DNA from: Ottelia alismoides
Taxonomy: Eukaryota > Streptophyta > Magnoliopsida > Alismatales > Hydrocharitaceae
Length of the DNA: 64,000 nt
Reading direction: 5' to 3'
NCBI GenBank assembly: GCA_037367405.1
Contig: JAZKJV010004137.1
Span: forward strand, 806,001-870,000
Below are positions 23,650 through 35,027 of this stretch, in pieces. A program made the position numbers and the translations under genes. Below the pieces are notes generated by a model, which saw only the letters and a program-made list of their open reading frames with translations, was not told the DNA's origin and made no database searches. Each line of letters starts with the position of its first letter. The stretch's first letter is position 1.

Positions 23650-24000
23650 AAAATGGAAGGAGGCCGCAGGCACAGCCCGCCGCCCCCTCCCACTCCAACC
23701 GGCCGTCAGCCCATCGCCGCCACCGCCGGCCCATCGCCGCCACCGCCAGCCCTTCGCGCGGCCCCCTCCCGACCACAGCCGCCCCCAGTGGCCGCGCGTC
23801 GCCGCCGCAGCCCGCGCGCGCAGGCGGCGCCACCCCCCAGCTTCCCTCCTCCGTCCGCGCGTCCTCGCCGCCAGCGCGCCGCACTCCCCACGCCCACCGC
23901 CGACCGCCGTGACTCCGCCGCCAGCCACCTGCGCGCGGTGCGCGCCGCCTCCTCGCGGCCGCACGTGGCCGCGCCGCCCGGCCGCCGACGCCGTCGAGTC
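23650..24000 (+). other. GC-rich, CpG-dense block inside the LTR
   Basis: About 350 bases of GCCGCC/CGCGCG-type sequence downstream of the TATA box, flanked by A- and T-runs. It gives open frames on both strands (for example 23653-24138 plus and 23609-24160 minus) rich in Pro, Arg and Ala. These reflect composition, since all frames are open at once. The block recurs in the 3' LTR at about 36570-36890 and, diverged, in LTR A. Confidence 0.7.
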
Positions 24001-25218
24001 TCGCTCTTTGGCTTCTCCTCCTGTAACCTACGAAGAAGAAGGTCATCTCTTTTTTCATTATTTTATTGTAAAAATTGCAAGCTTTTCCCGTCAAGTTCTT
24101 GTAATTACGCAATGATCCCTGTGCATGTTTTATTGTAAATGTTGTTTTCTGATTTTGCACAAAGACCCATGTGTTCGCACCTTAATTTGGACTTCGTTTT
24201 TGCATCAATTTGTTCAATGAAAAATATCTTTATGTTGAGCAACTTATCCTCTGTCATGTGATTATTTATTTCTATTTTTGTGAGATATGGGTAATTAACT
24301 AAAATTGTTCAACTGAAATTTTGCATAGTTTACCCATTTTAGACTCTTAAAATTATATCTCATACACGATTGCTCCAAAAAATCCACAAAAATTAGGAAT
24401 GATGCCTTGAAATGTGTTAAACTTACTTTCCAAATTTCATCTAAAATGGATATGTCTTGTGCCCGAAATAAATTATAGAGTGTTTCTAGTATTTGATTTT
24501 TAATTAAATCCACATACATGCTTTTCACAAAATTTCAATTCTCCTGGATTGCATATCTAAATATCTTTGTGAGATAATTCTCTCTCTGACTAATTTGATA
24601 ACGTGGATTAATTAGAAATTAATTACTCACTGTCACTCAGTTTCCACTAAAAAATACATAAAAAATTCATAACTTCTCAAAAAATTCTAAAAACATTACT
24701 GTAGTCTCCTTGCATCATGTTTTCATTCCAGTAATTTTTTCATAATTTTTGCTTACTGTTTGTGTGAGAAATTACGAAAAAAACCCATAAAAAGTGTGCA
24801 TTTTTCATTGTTGCATTTTAACCCCTAAAAATACAAAAAAAAATATGTTTTGTGTTCCTCACTGAATTAAGATCCTAGAAAAAATATAGTTTGGTTGAAT
24901 TGGACTAATTTTCCATTAAAATTAATTTGGCCAATTGTGTGATTTCTTAGTGTCTTGATTCATCCGCATTTGCATTTGCTTTGGTTTTTTGCATTAAAAA
25001 AATCTATAAAAAAATACGACACTGAAATCTAGACCTAAGTTTTTGAATTAAACCCAAGTTGTTCCTTTGCCTCCTTGAGTTCGACCCCGGACTTGCCCGG
25101 GATATAAATTAAAGCCGAGACACTCTTCACGGAGATCTTCTCTCGGTTCTGACCGAATCGCTAAGTACACGTATTACTACGTGATCAAATTAAATCTAGT
25201 ATCTAGCGACTCGTTAGA

Positions 25219-25236
25219 TGGCACCGTTGCCGGGGA
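25219..25236 (+). other. Primer-binding site of the complete Athila element
   Basis: TGGCACCGTTGCCGGGGA two bases after the 5' LTR. It matches the complement of the plant tRNA-Asp 3' end except for A instead of G at position 5. This primer is typical of Athila-lineage elements. Confidence 0.9.
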
Positions 25237-26666
25237 GGCAAACGGCTTAGGGATTAATTTAAAATTTTGGATTTAGATTTTCGCTTACTCGGGTAGTCTG
25301 ACCCCCGAGCCACCTTGTATTTATTTCATTTTTTTACAATTATTTCTCTTTATTTTTGTATATATTTTGTTTTTATCTCTCTAATATAAATCTTGTTTTC
25401 TTTGCGAGGGCCCTGTGGACTTAGAGTACATCGGAGGTCGACGGACGCGACGCGAGTTGACTGTTGAAGTGCGAGGAGAACTATTTATTTTTGAGAGAGC
25501 TTTTTGTAATAATTGTTGTAATTATTTAGGTAGTTGCTCATTTATAGCAGCTCTTGTTTGAGAGCTCGCGCGTGTAAAAAGACTTGGACATTATTTGTGG
25601 TGTGTCGAGCCTGTTTCACTCTCCGGCGAGGGTGGGGCTTGACTTGAGTGGCGAACTTAAGGATTAGGCACACGGTAGTTTAGATTCAAACTTGTTTGTG
25701 CCCATCGTAAATTAGGCCACACATATCTTAGAAGATTCACTTATCTGATAAGATTCATAATGAGACGCACATAGACACGTACTACTTAGCTCAAATTCAA
25801 TCAATTCTTCCCCACTAATAGTATATTGTTTAGGTGCGGTTTTCTCGATCTGCATGCATTTAGTGTAATATTTATAAATTCTGTTCTGCATAACGCATGA
25901 AGAGTGCTGGGATTCACTGTAAGTATACCTTCTTCTGAGCATGCATCATAGTTTCTCGTTTGCATTCTGATTTCCGATTCCCATCTTGTTTACAACTTAA
26001 GGTCAAAAGGAAATTGGGACTGAACGGTAGACGTGCTTATGTGTTCACATAAATTTCAAGTGATAACCTAACTCTAAAATTGGGACTGAATTGAGCAGGT
26101 CGATCTAATTAATTGGAATAAAAAGAACCCTTGTTCTCGAGTGCATAAAGCCCTCATTGTTTGTTTTAATTGCAAGTGAGAGAGAGACGACCCTAGGATA
26201 GAGCCAAGTCTGGATTTCTTACTTACTACTGGTTCTTTCTTTTTAGGCGATTAGCTACTTTTCAGTGAGGATTTACGGGTAGCCGGTAAACGGTCCGGAC
26301 TTCCTTAGCAGAGTGGGAGGTTTAGAGGATGCATTAGTCCTCAAGGAACGGGTAGCCGTATTTATACGGTCCGTACTTACTCTTATACTGGCTGAAAGTA
26401 GGTCAAACTAGTCGTAAGAACCGGGCAAGTCTGTAGGAAAATACGGGCACCTAACAGCTCGTTAATCTTTCCAAGATTGTATTCTCACCAACTAAAATTG
26501 ACCAGATAAATCGGCCGAACTCTTACGGCCATCACGTGTTGAGTTGGTGAAATTGAGGATTTGAATTGCGTTTGTATTGTGTGAGTTCACTCCGCACATT
26601 TACGTGCACCATAGAACTAGCGCCTCATTGATTATCGTGATCTAGTCGGTTCTTTTGACATTAAAG
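25237..26666 (+). other. 5' leader of the complete Athila element
   Basis: 1.4 kb of non-coding RNA leader before gag. The stretch 25590-25720 (TGTGTCGAGCCTGTTTCACTC through GCCCATCGTAAATTAGG) is shared with the leader of element H at 53815-53945. A duplicated hairpin unit lies at 26275-26380. No conserved upstream reading frame was seen. Confidence 0.75.
26275..26380 (+). repeat. Duplicated hairpin unit in Athila leader
   Basis: Two copies of ACGGGTAGCCG..ACGGTCCG.ACTT, at 26275-26306 and 26348-26380. The first has GTAA between the arms. The second has TATTTAT, forming CCGTAT/ATACGG. The copies differ inside while keeping self-complementary arms. Confidence 0.65.
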
Positions 26667-28398
26667 ATGACTGATTGGGGGGATATTTATTCGGACTTTG
26701 CGAATCTCTCATTGAACCCTTCAAAAAGTACGTCTTCAAAGGTCCAAGCGCAACTTGGACCAACCTGGACTCATGACCCTCTTGAGCCCAGGATCACTCA
26801 CTCTCGGGATGGTTACTCTCAAACCATTCCATTTCTCTCTTCCCACCTCACCGAGGAAGACCATCACCTTGGTGAGAATATCATGATTCATAAATCCTCT
26901 TCTAATCAAGAAAACATTGCTGATTCAGGACATAAAGAAGATTCGAGTAAAATGCCAAAGAAGAAAGAAGAGGAAGAAGAGAACCATGAAGACCCGATGA
27001 GAATGATACTAGCCCGATTGGCTGCATCTGAGCAGCACAAGCATTACTGAGAGCTCAGTTGGGACAGTTAAATGTTGGGGTCCAACTACTAATGGATGCG
27101 GCATATAACCCCGGACAATATCAAATTCATAACTACTTGAGTCCGGCTGAACCCACTGTTGATTTTGAGCTGAAGCCGCATTTCCTGAACCTGCTGCCAC
27201 ATTTTGATGGGAATGCTTCTGAGGAGCCATATGAATTCCTAAGGGACTTTGAGCTCATCTGTGCTAACCTCAAACATAACAATGTTAGCCAGGATTATAT
27301 TAGGCTCAAAGCCCTTCCATTTGCCTTGGGTGGAAAAGCCGATTATTGGGTAAAGAATCTTGGGATCATCGTCACCACTTATGCCCAGTTCAAGGACCTA
27401 TTCCTAAAGAAGTTCTACCCGTTGAGTAGAACTAACATGATGAGGATGCGAATTATGAGTTTTTCCCAGTTACCCCATGAAGCCTTTTGTGATGCTTGGG
27501 AAAGATTCAAGGACATCCTGCAAAAGTGTCCTTGTCATAGATTAGATGACAACATCTTGGTCCAATCCTTCTTCACTGGTCTCAACCCTGAGATGCAGGG
27601 TTTAGTGAGCGCTGCCTGTGGAGGCAGCTATACATCACGAGGAGCGGATACCGTCTGGAGGATATTCGAGCAGATGGCTGAAACTAGCCGCTCACAGATG
27701 ACCAGCAGGGCCTACACACCATCCCCCAGTTCACTCTCATCTGGAGGGGGAAAATCAGCTGTAGTCGATCTCTCTCAGGACGTGATCCCTAGCATGGGAC
27801 TTCTTGCTGACAAGCTTACTTTAGTCGAGAAGATCGACAGGAGGATTGATGAGTTAGATCGGAGCGTCTCCAAACTTCCAAAACAGATGGAGGAGTTGAC
27901 TGAGAAGGTATCCAAGATACGGATGCCCGCCGTGACTGCACCCTCTGCTCCTGTATACCGAGTTCACCATGTTCAGGAGCAGTTGGTGTCAGGGCAACCC
28001 CAGTCGTGGGAGCAGGACCAATCCTACACCCACTCTTTCCAGCAGCCACCTCCATTAGCAGAGACAGTCCATGAGGAGCCTCCACCAGTTTGGGAGGTGA
28101 ATGGGATATGGTATACTCAGGACCTGCCAGGCAGGGAAGTACGGGAGACCGACAGACCTATCAGCGTCCCCTGACCTTTCACAATACCGCATTCACCTCC
28201 GCACCACCTTCGTCACAGCAGAGCCCTGGATTCCATATACCCCAGCAGCAGAGGCAGCAGTACCAGCGGTATGGCCGACAGGGCCATTACCAGACGGGCC
28301 AGCAGGGCCCGCAACCCCAGTAGCAGCATCAGAGGCAGTACATTGGCCAGCAGGGCCAGTCTTCCCGTTCTTCTTCCCAATCTTATCCACTTCCTTCA
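26667..28398 (+). pseudogene. gag: Athila gag (broken)
   Basis: Capsid-like protein of the retrotransposon, which would package the RNA in cytoplasmic particles. The first ATG is at 26667 (reads M-T-D-W-G-D-I-Y-S-D-F), the same place as in element H (54849). The core at 27059-28174 has P-H-F-L-N-L-L-P-H-F-D-G, E-E-P-Y-E-F-L-R-D-F and L-N-P-E-M-Q-G-L-V, typical of the plant gypsy gag (retrotrans_gag) domain, followed by a helical segment (V-E-K-I-D-R-R-I-D-E-L) and a Gln/Pro-rich tail. Breaks: a one-base frameshift near 27037, another between about 28100 and 28160, and an in-frame TAG at 28321-28323 within a CAG-rich run. No CCHC zinc knuckle was seen. Confidence 0.9.
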
Positions 28399-29760
28399 TT
28401 GTCTAGTCCCGTGGATATTCAGCAGCAGATACTCGACGAGCTACGTTCCTATAGGAACGAGGTTCAGAACTTACGGGTGGATGTCAACCACCTGTCCAGA
28501 TGGCGAGGCGAGCAGACTGCACCTTCTACCTCGATCCCAGCCCAAGTTCAGGCTAACCCCAATAGCCTGAACCGTTCTAGTTCTCAGCAGCACTTTGGTC
28601 AGGTATACTATTCAGCATCTCCTAAATCTGAACATGAGATTCTTTCGTGTGATGAGGCTAATCACATGTCACTCAGGAGCGGAAGGACCGTGGTCGTACC
28701 TGACCGGGCGAGGGACACGAGGAGGGGCATATCTGGAGCTCTACCTGAAGAGTCTTCAGAGGACGAGGAGGAGAGGCATCATATTTCAGAGCCCCATCAG
28801 TATCCTTCGAGGATTTCTACTCAGGGAGCCGAGAGGAGGAGGAGAGCACGTATGCAGCATCATCAGCATGGATATTCTTCTGAATCTACGGAGGACCTTG
28901 CATCTCCGGTTGTGGCGGATACCACTCCAGCTTCTATTCCACAACCTATAGTAGATAGTTTAGACTTTGAGTCCATTTTGCATCAAAAAGATTCTTGTAT
29001 GAAGAACTCTGTTTCCGTTAATGCAAAGAATGATCTTTCAGTTCATGATTCAGACTCTTCATCCTCTGTTTCCCTAGCTTCAATCCCTTTCCCCCGTGCT
29101 CTTACGACAGGAAAGCGCATCAAAAAGATTCAGAAAGATGACCATGATATGGCACGGTTTTGCAAAGTAAACATCACAATTAAGGTGCCATTTGATGAAT
29201 ATGTGGCTAACCATTCTTCCTTCCAAAAATACCTTAAGGTGAGATGCACACCTAAAAGGGTTAGCAGGAAGAAAGATAACCGAAATATAAAGACACATGT
29301 CTTATCAATAGCCACAACCTATTGTCTCAAGAATCAGACTTTGCCAAAGAAAAAGAGAGACATGGGTGCTCACTATGTGCAGAGTCGTATTGACGACATT
29401 GCGTTTGTATGCACACTCTTAGATAGCGGTTCTTCGATCAACTTACTTCCCTTAGCATTATATCAGATTTTGGAGTTGGGACCACTTTGCAAATCTAGAG
29501 CTTTACTCCAATTCGCAGATCGTTCAATGAAGAGACCTAAGGGAGAAGTGAAGAACGTCGTTATCTCGATTGAGGGATAGAACTATCAGGTAGACTTCAC
29601 AGTCTTGGACATGGAGACCCCCAATCATTGGAGATAATCTCAGATCATTCTCGGGCAACCCTTCCTTAGGACCGCAGGCGCAGCTTTCGACTATGGTACG
29701 GGAATGATGAAGTTTCGTTCTCCAGGTGGAGAAGTGAACCTTGAGATGAAGCAAACCAAG
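28399..29760 (+). pseudogene. Athila gag-pol linker and aspartic protease (broken)
   Basis: Continues the frame of the preceding segment. A low-complexity linker (Ser/Glu/Arg-rich) of about 200 residues is followed by the domain with A-R-F-C-K-V-N-I-T and the protease site L-D-S-G-S-S-I-N-L-L (DSG codons 29422-29430), which would cleave the polyprotein. Further on come A-D-R-S-M-K-R-P-K-G and L-G-Q-P-F-L, the usual C-terminal protease motifs of Athila. In-frame stops TAG at 29578-29580 and TAA at 29635-29637 cut it, and the frame then runs on into the 29704-30639 piece. Both stops can be explained by single C to T or G to A changes. Confidence 0.9.
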
Positions 29761-31205
29761 TGTCAGCGACCTGATTCAGAGAGTAGCACAGAGTACTCAT
29801 CTTCAGAGACAGACTGCAGTTTGATTAGCACAGTTGGGATTTGGGGACAGATTCCTTCAAGACAGAGCGAGACCCTTTCATCTGGAGAGGATATAGTGCA
29901 TGATGCTGTTTGCCAGGTGTTGTCTGATCTTGCTAGAGATGCATCAACCTATTCTCATGATGACTTAGAGATCCATCTGGATCTGTCAGTTCCATCCTCT
30001 TCGGAACAATCATGGGACATAGATGACGAGTCGGACGTGGCTTTTGCCGATTGTTTGGATACTTTTGATGATCCGACTCCCGATACTTCTGATTTGGTGG
30101 CGAGTACTACTCAGCTTAGCCCACCTTCATGCAGCACGGAACCAGATTCAGATTCAGTTCAGCCAGATCTGCTTGATGATACCACACTACCAGAACTGAA
30201 ATCATTACCTCCTACACTTAAGTATGCCTTTCTTGCGGAACCCAAAGAGAGATATCCTGTCATCATTAGCTCAGACTTGACTTTAGAGCAGAAGTCTAGG
30301 TTGTTAGAAGTCTTAGAGAGGAACCGCAAAGCAATAGGCTGGACAGTGTCGGATCTCGTGGGCATCAACCCCGCTCTCTGCTCGTACCACATCTTTACTG
30401 AGGATAACGTGAGACCTTCCCGTGAGTTTCAGAGGAGACTTAACCCCAATCTACGGGAAGTGGTGAAGAAAGAAATTGAGAAATGGTGCAAAGCAGGGTT
30501 TATATACCCTATTTCTGACTCCAAGTGGGTGGCCCCATTTCATGTTGTCCCGAAGAAGTCGGGAATTCAGATGGTCACCAACGAGGAGGGGGTAGAGATC
30601 ACAACACGAGTACCAATGTCGTGGCGTGTCCTGTGTTGACTACAGGCGCCTGAATGCTGCGACCAAGAAAGATCACTTTCCCTTGCCTTTTATTGATCAG
30701 ATCTTGGAGAGACTTGCAGGGAAAGAGTTCTTCTGTTTTCTTGACGGGTACTCAGGCTACAACCAGGTGGCCATAGCCCCTGAGGACCAGGAAAAGACCA
30801 CATTCACATGTCCATTCGGCACTTATGCTTTCAGGCGCATGCCATTCGGGCTCTGCAATGCCCGGGCACATTTCAGCGGTGCATGATAGCCATATTTGCC
30901 GAGATGGTGGGAGATTTCCTGGAAGTGTTCATGGATGACTTCTCGGTCCATGGCGATTCTTTTGATACATGTTTAGCGCACTTGGACCGAGTCCTCACGA
31001 GGTGTAGAGAGGTGAATCTGGTACTCTCCTGGAAGAAGAGTCACTTTATGGTGACGAAGGGTATCGTGTTGGGGCATGTCATCTCCAAAAGGGGAATGGA
31101 GGTTGACCCTGCCAAGGTGGAGGTGATCAAGAAACTCGATCCACCTACCAACGTGAAGTCAGTGCGGTCATTCTTAGGGCATGTTGGATTCTATAGGATC
31201 AAGAT
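29761..31205 (+). pseudogene. Athila reverse transcriptase (broken)
   Basis: Copies element RNA to DNA. An acidic connector (29761-30400) precedes the RT: R-R-L-N-P-N-L-R-E-V-V-K-K-E-I (about 30430), W-V-A-P-F-H-V-V-P-K-K, then V-D-Y-R-R-L-N-A-A-T, F-L-D-G-Y-S-G-Y-N-Q-V, and the catalytic F-M-D-D-F at 30928-30942 (Met-Asp-Asp codons 30931-30939). The catalytic pair is intact. Frame breaks: a one-base insertion at about 30629, a one-base loss at about 30870, and a loss near 31200 where RT passes into RNase H. Frames used are 30626-30886 and 30808-31230. Confidence 0.92.
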
Positions 31206-31740
31206 TTTTCAAAGATCGCCCGCCCACTGACTGAGCTCTTAGGGAAAGACACAGAGTTCGTTGTAGATCACAGGTGTCTGGAGGCCTTTGAGCTATTGAA
31301 GAGGAAGATTTGTGCCTCGCCTATCCTACAAGCTCCTGACTGGTCTCTCCCCTTTGAGATCATGACTGACGCTTCAGATTTCGCTATAGGAGCTGTGTTA
31401 GGACAACGGCGAGAGGGGATTCCGTTTGCGATTCACTATGCGATCAAAGTATTAGATACTACACATTAAAATTATACAGTGACTGAAAAGGAAATGCTCG
31501 CAGTAGTATGGGCCCTCGAGAAGTTCAGATCATATATTTTGGGCTCTAAGGTGACAATTTATACTGATCACACAGCCATTCGATACTTAATGGAAAAGAA
31601 GGACGCGAAGGCGCGTCTTCTTAGGTGGATTCTACTCCTCCAGGAATTTGATTTGGAGATAAAAGATAAACCTGGAGTGAAGAACGTTGTGGCTGATCAC
31701 CTTTCTCGGATTGAACTTAAGGATTCTCCTGATCATGAGC
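31206..31740 (+). pseudogene. Athila RNase H (broken)
   Basis: Degrades the RNA strand during reverse transcription. Motifs in order: M-T-D-A-S-D-F-A-I-G (first Asp codon 31368-31370), [12 protein letters not shown] with the catalytic Glu, I-Y-T-D-H-T-A-I, and V-V-A-D-H-L-S-R-I at the end. The catalytic residues are all present. One in-frame TAA at 31467-31469 lies between the first and second motif, and the 5' border carries the frameshift near 31205. Continuous with integrase in the same frame (31479-32048). Confidence 0.92.
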
Positions 31741-33119
31741 GGATTAGAGAGACCTTCCCAGATGAGTCAATTTGTGTTATTGACTCCCTCCCGTGGTATG
31801 CCAACATGGTGAACTATCTTGTCTCCAAGCCGGTTTCCCATGGTTGGACTAGGAGCAGCATTGATCGACTGAAGTCGGATTCAAGGAGATACCACTGGGA
31901 CGATCCTTTCCTTTTCTTTGAAGGACTGGATTGTGTTTGGAGAAGGTGTATTCCTCAGGAGGAATACCAGAGTGTCCTCACATATTGTCTTTCACTTGAG
32001 GCTGGAGGACACCATTCGGGTAAGAGAACCGCTCACAAAGTACTTTAGTGTGGATTGTATTGGCCGACCTTGTTTAGAGATGCCATTGATTTTGTACGGT
32101 CGTTCCCGATTTGTCAAAGGATGGGAGGGACAGTTGGACAGAGAGATGAGATGCCCATGCAACCGATGATTATTTGTGATGTTTTTGATGCATGGGGCAT
32201 ATATTTTATGGGTCCCTTTCCCAACAGCCAAGGACATGAGTACATTTTGTTGGCGGTTGATTATTTATCTAGGTGGGAGGAGCCTATCCCAACCCGAACC
32301 GCAGACAGCAAGACTGTTTGTAAGTTTGTGAGAGATCATATTATTGCTAGGTTCGGGGTGCCAAAAGTTTTGATATCTGATGGGGGTAGCCACTTTGTGA
32401 ACCGAGATATGAGATCTTTAGCTAAGGACTATGGATTTGATCATAGAGTTACTAGTCCTTACCACCCACAGTCCAACGGCATGGCAGAGGTTTTGAACAG
32501 AGAGGTGAAGAGTATTTTGCAGAAATTGGTTCGTCCCGATAGGAAGAACTGGTCTCAGCTCTTGGACCAAGTTCTTTGGGCCTATAGGACAGCCTACAAG
32601 ACACCATTGGGTACTTCACCATTTAGAATGATCTATGGCAAGCCATGCCATTTGCCCGCAGAATTGATTCATAAATCTGAATGGGCAATTAAGAAGATTA
32701 ATTGGAGTTGTTACCTAGGGAAGCTTTGCCGAGACTTGAACTTGAACGAGCTCGTGGAAATCCGAAACAGGGCATATGACAACAGTTTGATTTATAAGGA
32801 CAAAGTAAAGAGATGGCATGATCAGCACATTAGGTGCAAAGACTTTGTCCCTGGGCAAAAGGTATGGTTGTTCAATGCCGGGTTGAAGATGTTCCATGGG
32901 AAGCTCAAATCTAAATGGGCGGGTCACTTTGTGGTTAAGAAAGTGCACGAGAATGGAAGTGTAGAGATAGCTGATCTCACAGATGGTGCACAATCTCATG
33001 TGGTGAATGGACAACTGTTGAAGCATTTTGTTGATTCAAAAGAGCAGTTAGTCCAAGTCAAGGTCATCAACTTCATACAGAGTGATCACAGAGCAGATAC
33101 ATCTCATTACTCTTCATGA
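31741..33119 (+). pseudogene. Athila integrase (broken, catalytic and zinc residues lost)
   Basis: Would insert the DNA copy into the genome. The N-terminal HHCC finger is damaged: Leu (CTT, 31989-31991) stands where the first His belongs and Phe (TTC, 32103-32105) where the first Cys of the C-P-I-C pair belongs. A TAG stop at 32046-32048 (CAG in relatives) splits the frame. In the core, G-I-Y-F-M-G-P-F-P has Tyr (TAT, 32202-32204) instead of the first catalytic Asp. The second Asp (I-S-D-G-G-S-H-F) and the Glu (N-G-M-A-E-V) remain. The C-terminal GPF-like site reads W-A-G-H-F (His codon 32925-32927). There is no chromodomain. The downstream frame 32055-33119 ends normally. Confidence 0.92.
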
Positions 33120-33225
33120 AGATGCAGCATCAAGATTCAACATCTTAGAAGATTCAATCACTCTTGTACATATTCTCCCTTCTTTGTATATTCTCAAGAT
33201 CACATCGGTTCTCACACTTACTCAT

Positions 33226-33490
33226 GTCCTATACTTAGGCTGACCAAAGCATAAGTATAGGGGGGACCGATGCCTGCCATGTGTATATACTCATCATTTC
33301 TCCTCTTGACCTCGTCCGCCCCATTTTTGCTCTTCTTCTACACTTAGGCTGACCAGAGCCTAAGTATAGGGGGGCGGATCGACTTCTATACTTTTTTATT
33401 ATTTTAGCTTTCCTACGCTTAGTACGAGCTATGTCTTTTTGTTACCTAGTGCCATGAGGACATAGCACAAGCTAAGTATAGGAGGACGTG
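33226..33490 (+). repeat. Hairpin-polypurine modules in Athila 3' UTR
   Basis: Module 1: ACTTAGGCT (33233-33241) and AGCATAAGT (33248-33256, one mismatch), running into AAGTATAGGGGGG (33253-33265). Module 2: ACTTAGGCT (33342-33350) and AGCCTAAGT (33357-33365, perfect), running into AAGTATAGGGGGG (33362-33374). Module 3: GCTATGTC (33428-33435) and GACATAGC (33459-33466), then AAGTATAGGAGG (33474-33485). The purine strings equal the true polypurine tract at 35052-35064. Confidence 0.85.
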
Positions 33491-35027
33491 TATATATTAC
33501 ATATATACTTTACACATACCTCGTACTTCCACGTATTTTTGTATATTATACAATAATTATGGGGTGGGTTGAAAAAAAACAACAAACAAAACAAAAAAAA
33601 TTTCCCTAAAAAAACTCTTTTTCCTTATTTTCTAAAAAAACTTTTCAAAAAAAATATCCTTAAAAAACATAAAACAAAAAAAACATTTTCACAAAAAAAG
33701 GTCTGTTCTTATTTACCTAGGTTTTTCAAAAAAAAAAACTTAAAAAAACTTTTTTCTAAAACTTAAAAAAAAAATCAATCATAAAAAAACTAAAAAAAAA
33801 CTAACTAATAAGTTGGTTTAATCCCTGACACAATTCACTTTCACACAAGACTAGTGATGTTCAAGAACACTAGGTTTACGAGCTCTTGAGAGTTTGAGTT
33901 AACCAGCCTTAGTCATTAGGGTCCTTGGACTTAATTATTCACATTTCCCTAATTTGAAAGATTTGTGTGCTATATTGCATGCTTAGTCTCTACCTTAAGA
34001 ATATGATCAGCACCTCACATACACGACTGCAGTTATAATGAGATGAGTTGAAATTTCACTTGAGGAACTGGGATGAGGGATTTGAGTTTGGACTTGATTT
34101 AATGATGCTCGAGGATGGGATAAAATCAATGAAGGCTTCATGAAACCTGAGTGTCAGCACATTTAGCCAGTATGAGAACATGATTCTTGTACTATCTCTT
34201 GACATCTACCTATGTGCCAGGGTGTGATAAAATAAAAAAAATGTTGATCAGTGTGCGCCAACTCTTGGTAAAAGCAGTGGAGCAAGCCACAAATACTACA
34301 AAGCAATGAAATGTCAAAGAAAAGCTCTCATTCCACAAAGTCAATTATGAAAAGAGCTTCCACCAAAGGCGAGCGCTCCCAACCATTTCAAAGTGTCCAC
34401 TTGGACCACCGCTATTAGGACCAGGAGTCAGGCTTGCACCAAAAAAGGGCTCTGCATCGTAAATGCTACAAGTCTGGGTGTAGAAGGTACGATAGGTACT
34501 CAAAAAAGGCACATCCCGGTGTACTCCCAGGAAAACAAGTGCAGATGGCTCCAACTTCTCTTGACGGACGCACTAATCAACACCAAAAAAAATACGTTGC
34601 GTAATAAGGCACTCAAGAGGATCCTTGTTCCAATGAGAGGGAGAGAAGAAATGACACAATCCTATGCCCTCCATCAACTGGCCTTCCATCTACACTTTTA
34701 AGTCTGACAACTAAAGAGACGGTGAATTGGATGCAAGAAATGGTTTATTCCCTAGTGTTGAGGATAGGGTTCTTAGGAGAGTCCCTTAGACAGGAACCTT
34801 GGGTGACGTTGTGACTCTACTCTTATAACTGCAGTCCACACTTAAAGTCATATCCTTTATATATACGTATACAAAGAGAGTCTGATGATTAGGGGAATTG
34901 GGTACCTTTTGACTAGAGCTTGGTTCAGCTTAGAATTTTAGGATCTCTAAAACCGAGAGTTCTTGAACGGATCAAGTCTTGTATTCACATGCACTGTCAG
35001 GGGTTAACCCAACTTATTCATTCTTTA

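Larger units (their letters stand above)
22162..25216 (+). repeat. 5' LTR of the complete Athila element
   Basis: 3055 bp, TGATGAATC..CGTTA. The last base pair of the end is TA where the 3' LTR has CA. It opens with a palindrome (22162-22182). The U3 contains TTCATTAAAATCGGAGCTC (about 22623) and GGGTTTTGGGACC, and the TATA-like site is at 23104. A GC-rich block (about 23650-24000) sits inside otherwise AT-rich sequence. A 20-bp tandem duplication in that block (about 23710-23750) is absent from the 3' LTR. The end has TGCCTCCTTGAGTTCGACC and a stem CCGAGA/TCTCGG. Confidence 0.95.

Noticed and set aside
23609..24160. 183-codon minus-strand frame and overlapping plus-strand frames
   Set aside because: Same compositional effect in the GC-rich LTR block. 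The 3' LTR copy does not keep the frame boundaries.
26655..26666. Gag start at TTG 26655
   Set aside because: A plant transcript would use the ATG at 26667, which aligns with the ATG of element H at 54849.
33569..33766. Lys-rich frame after integrase (possible env-like)
   Set aside because: Produced by poly-A tracts; no signal peptide, membrane segment or conserved residue pattern.
34393..34701. 102-codon frame as env candidate
   Set aside because: No hydrophobic anchor or signal peptide; not kept in the corresponding region at 4280-6377.
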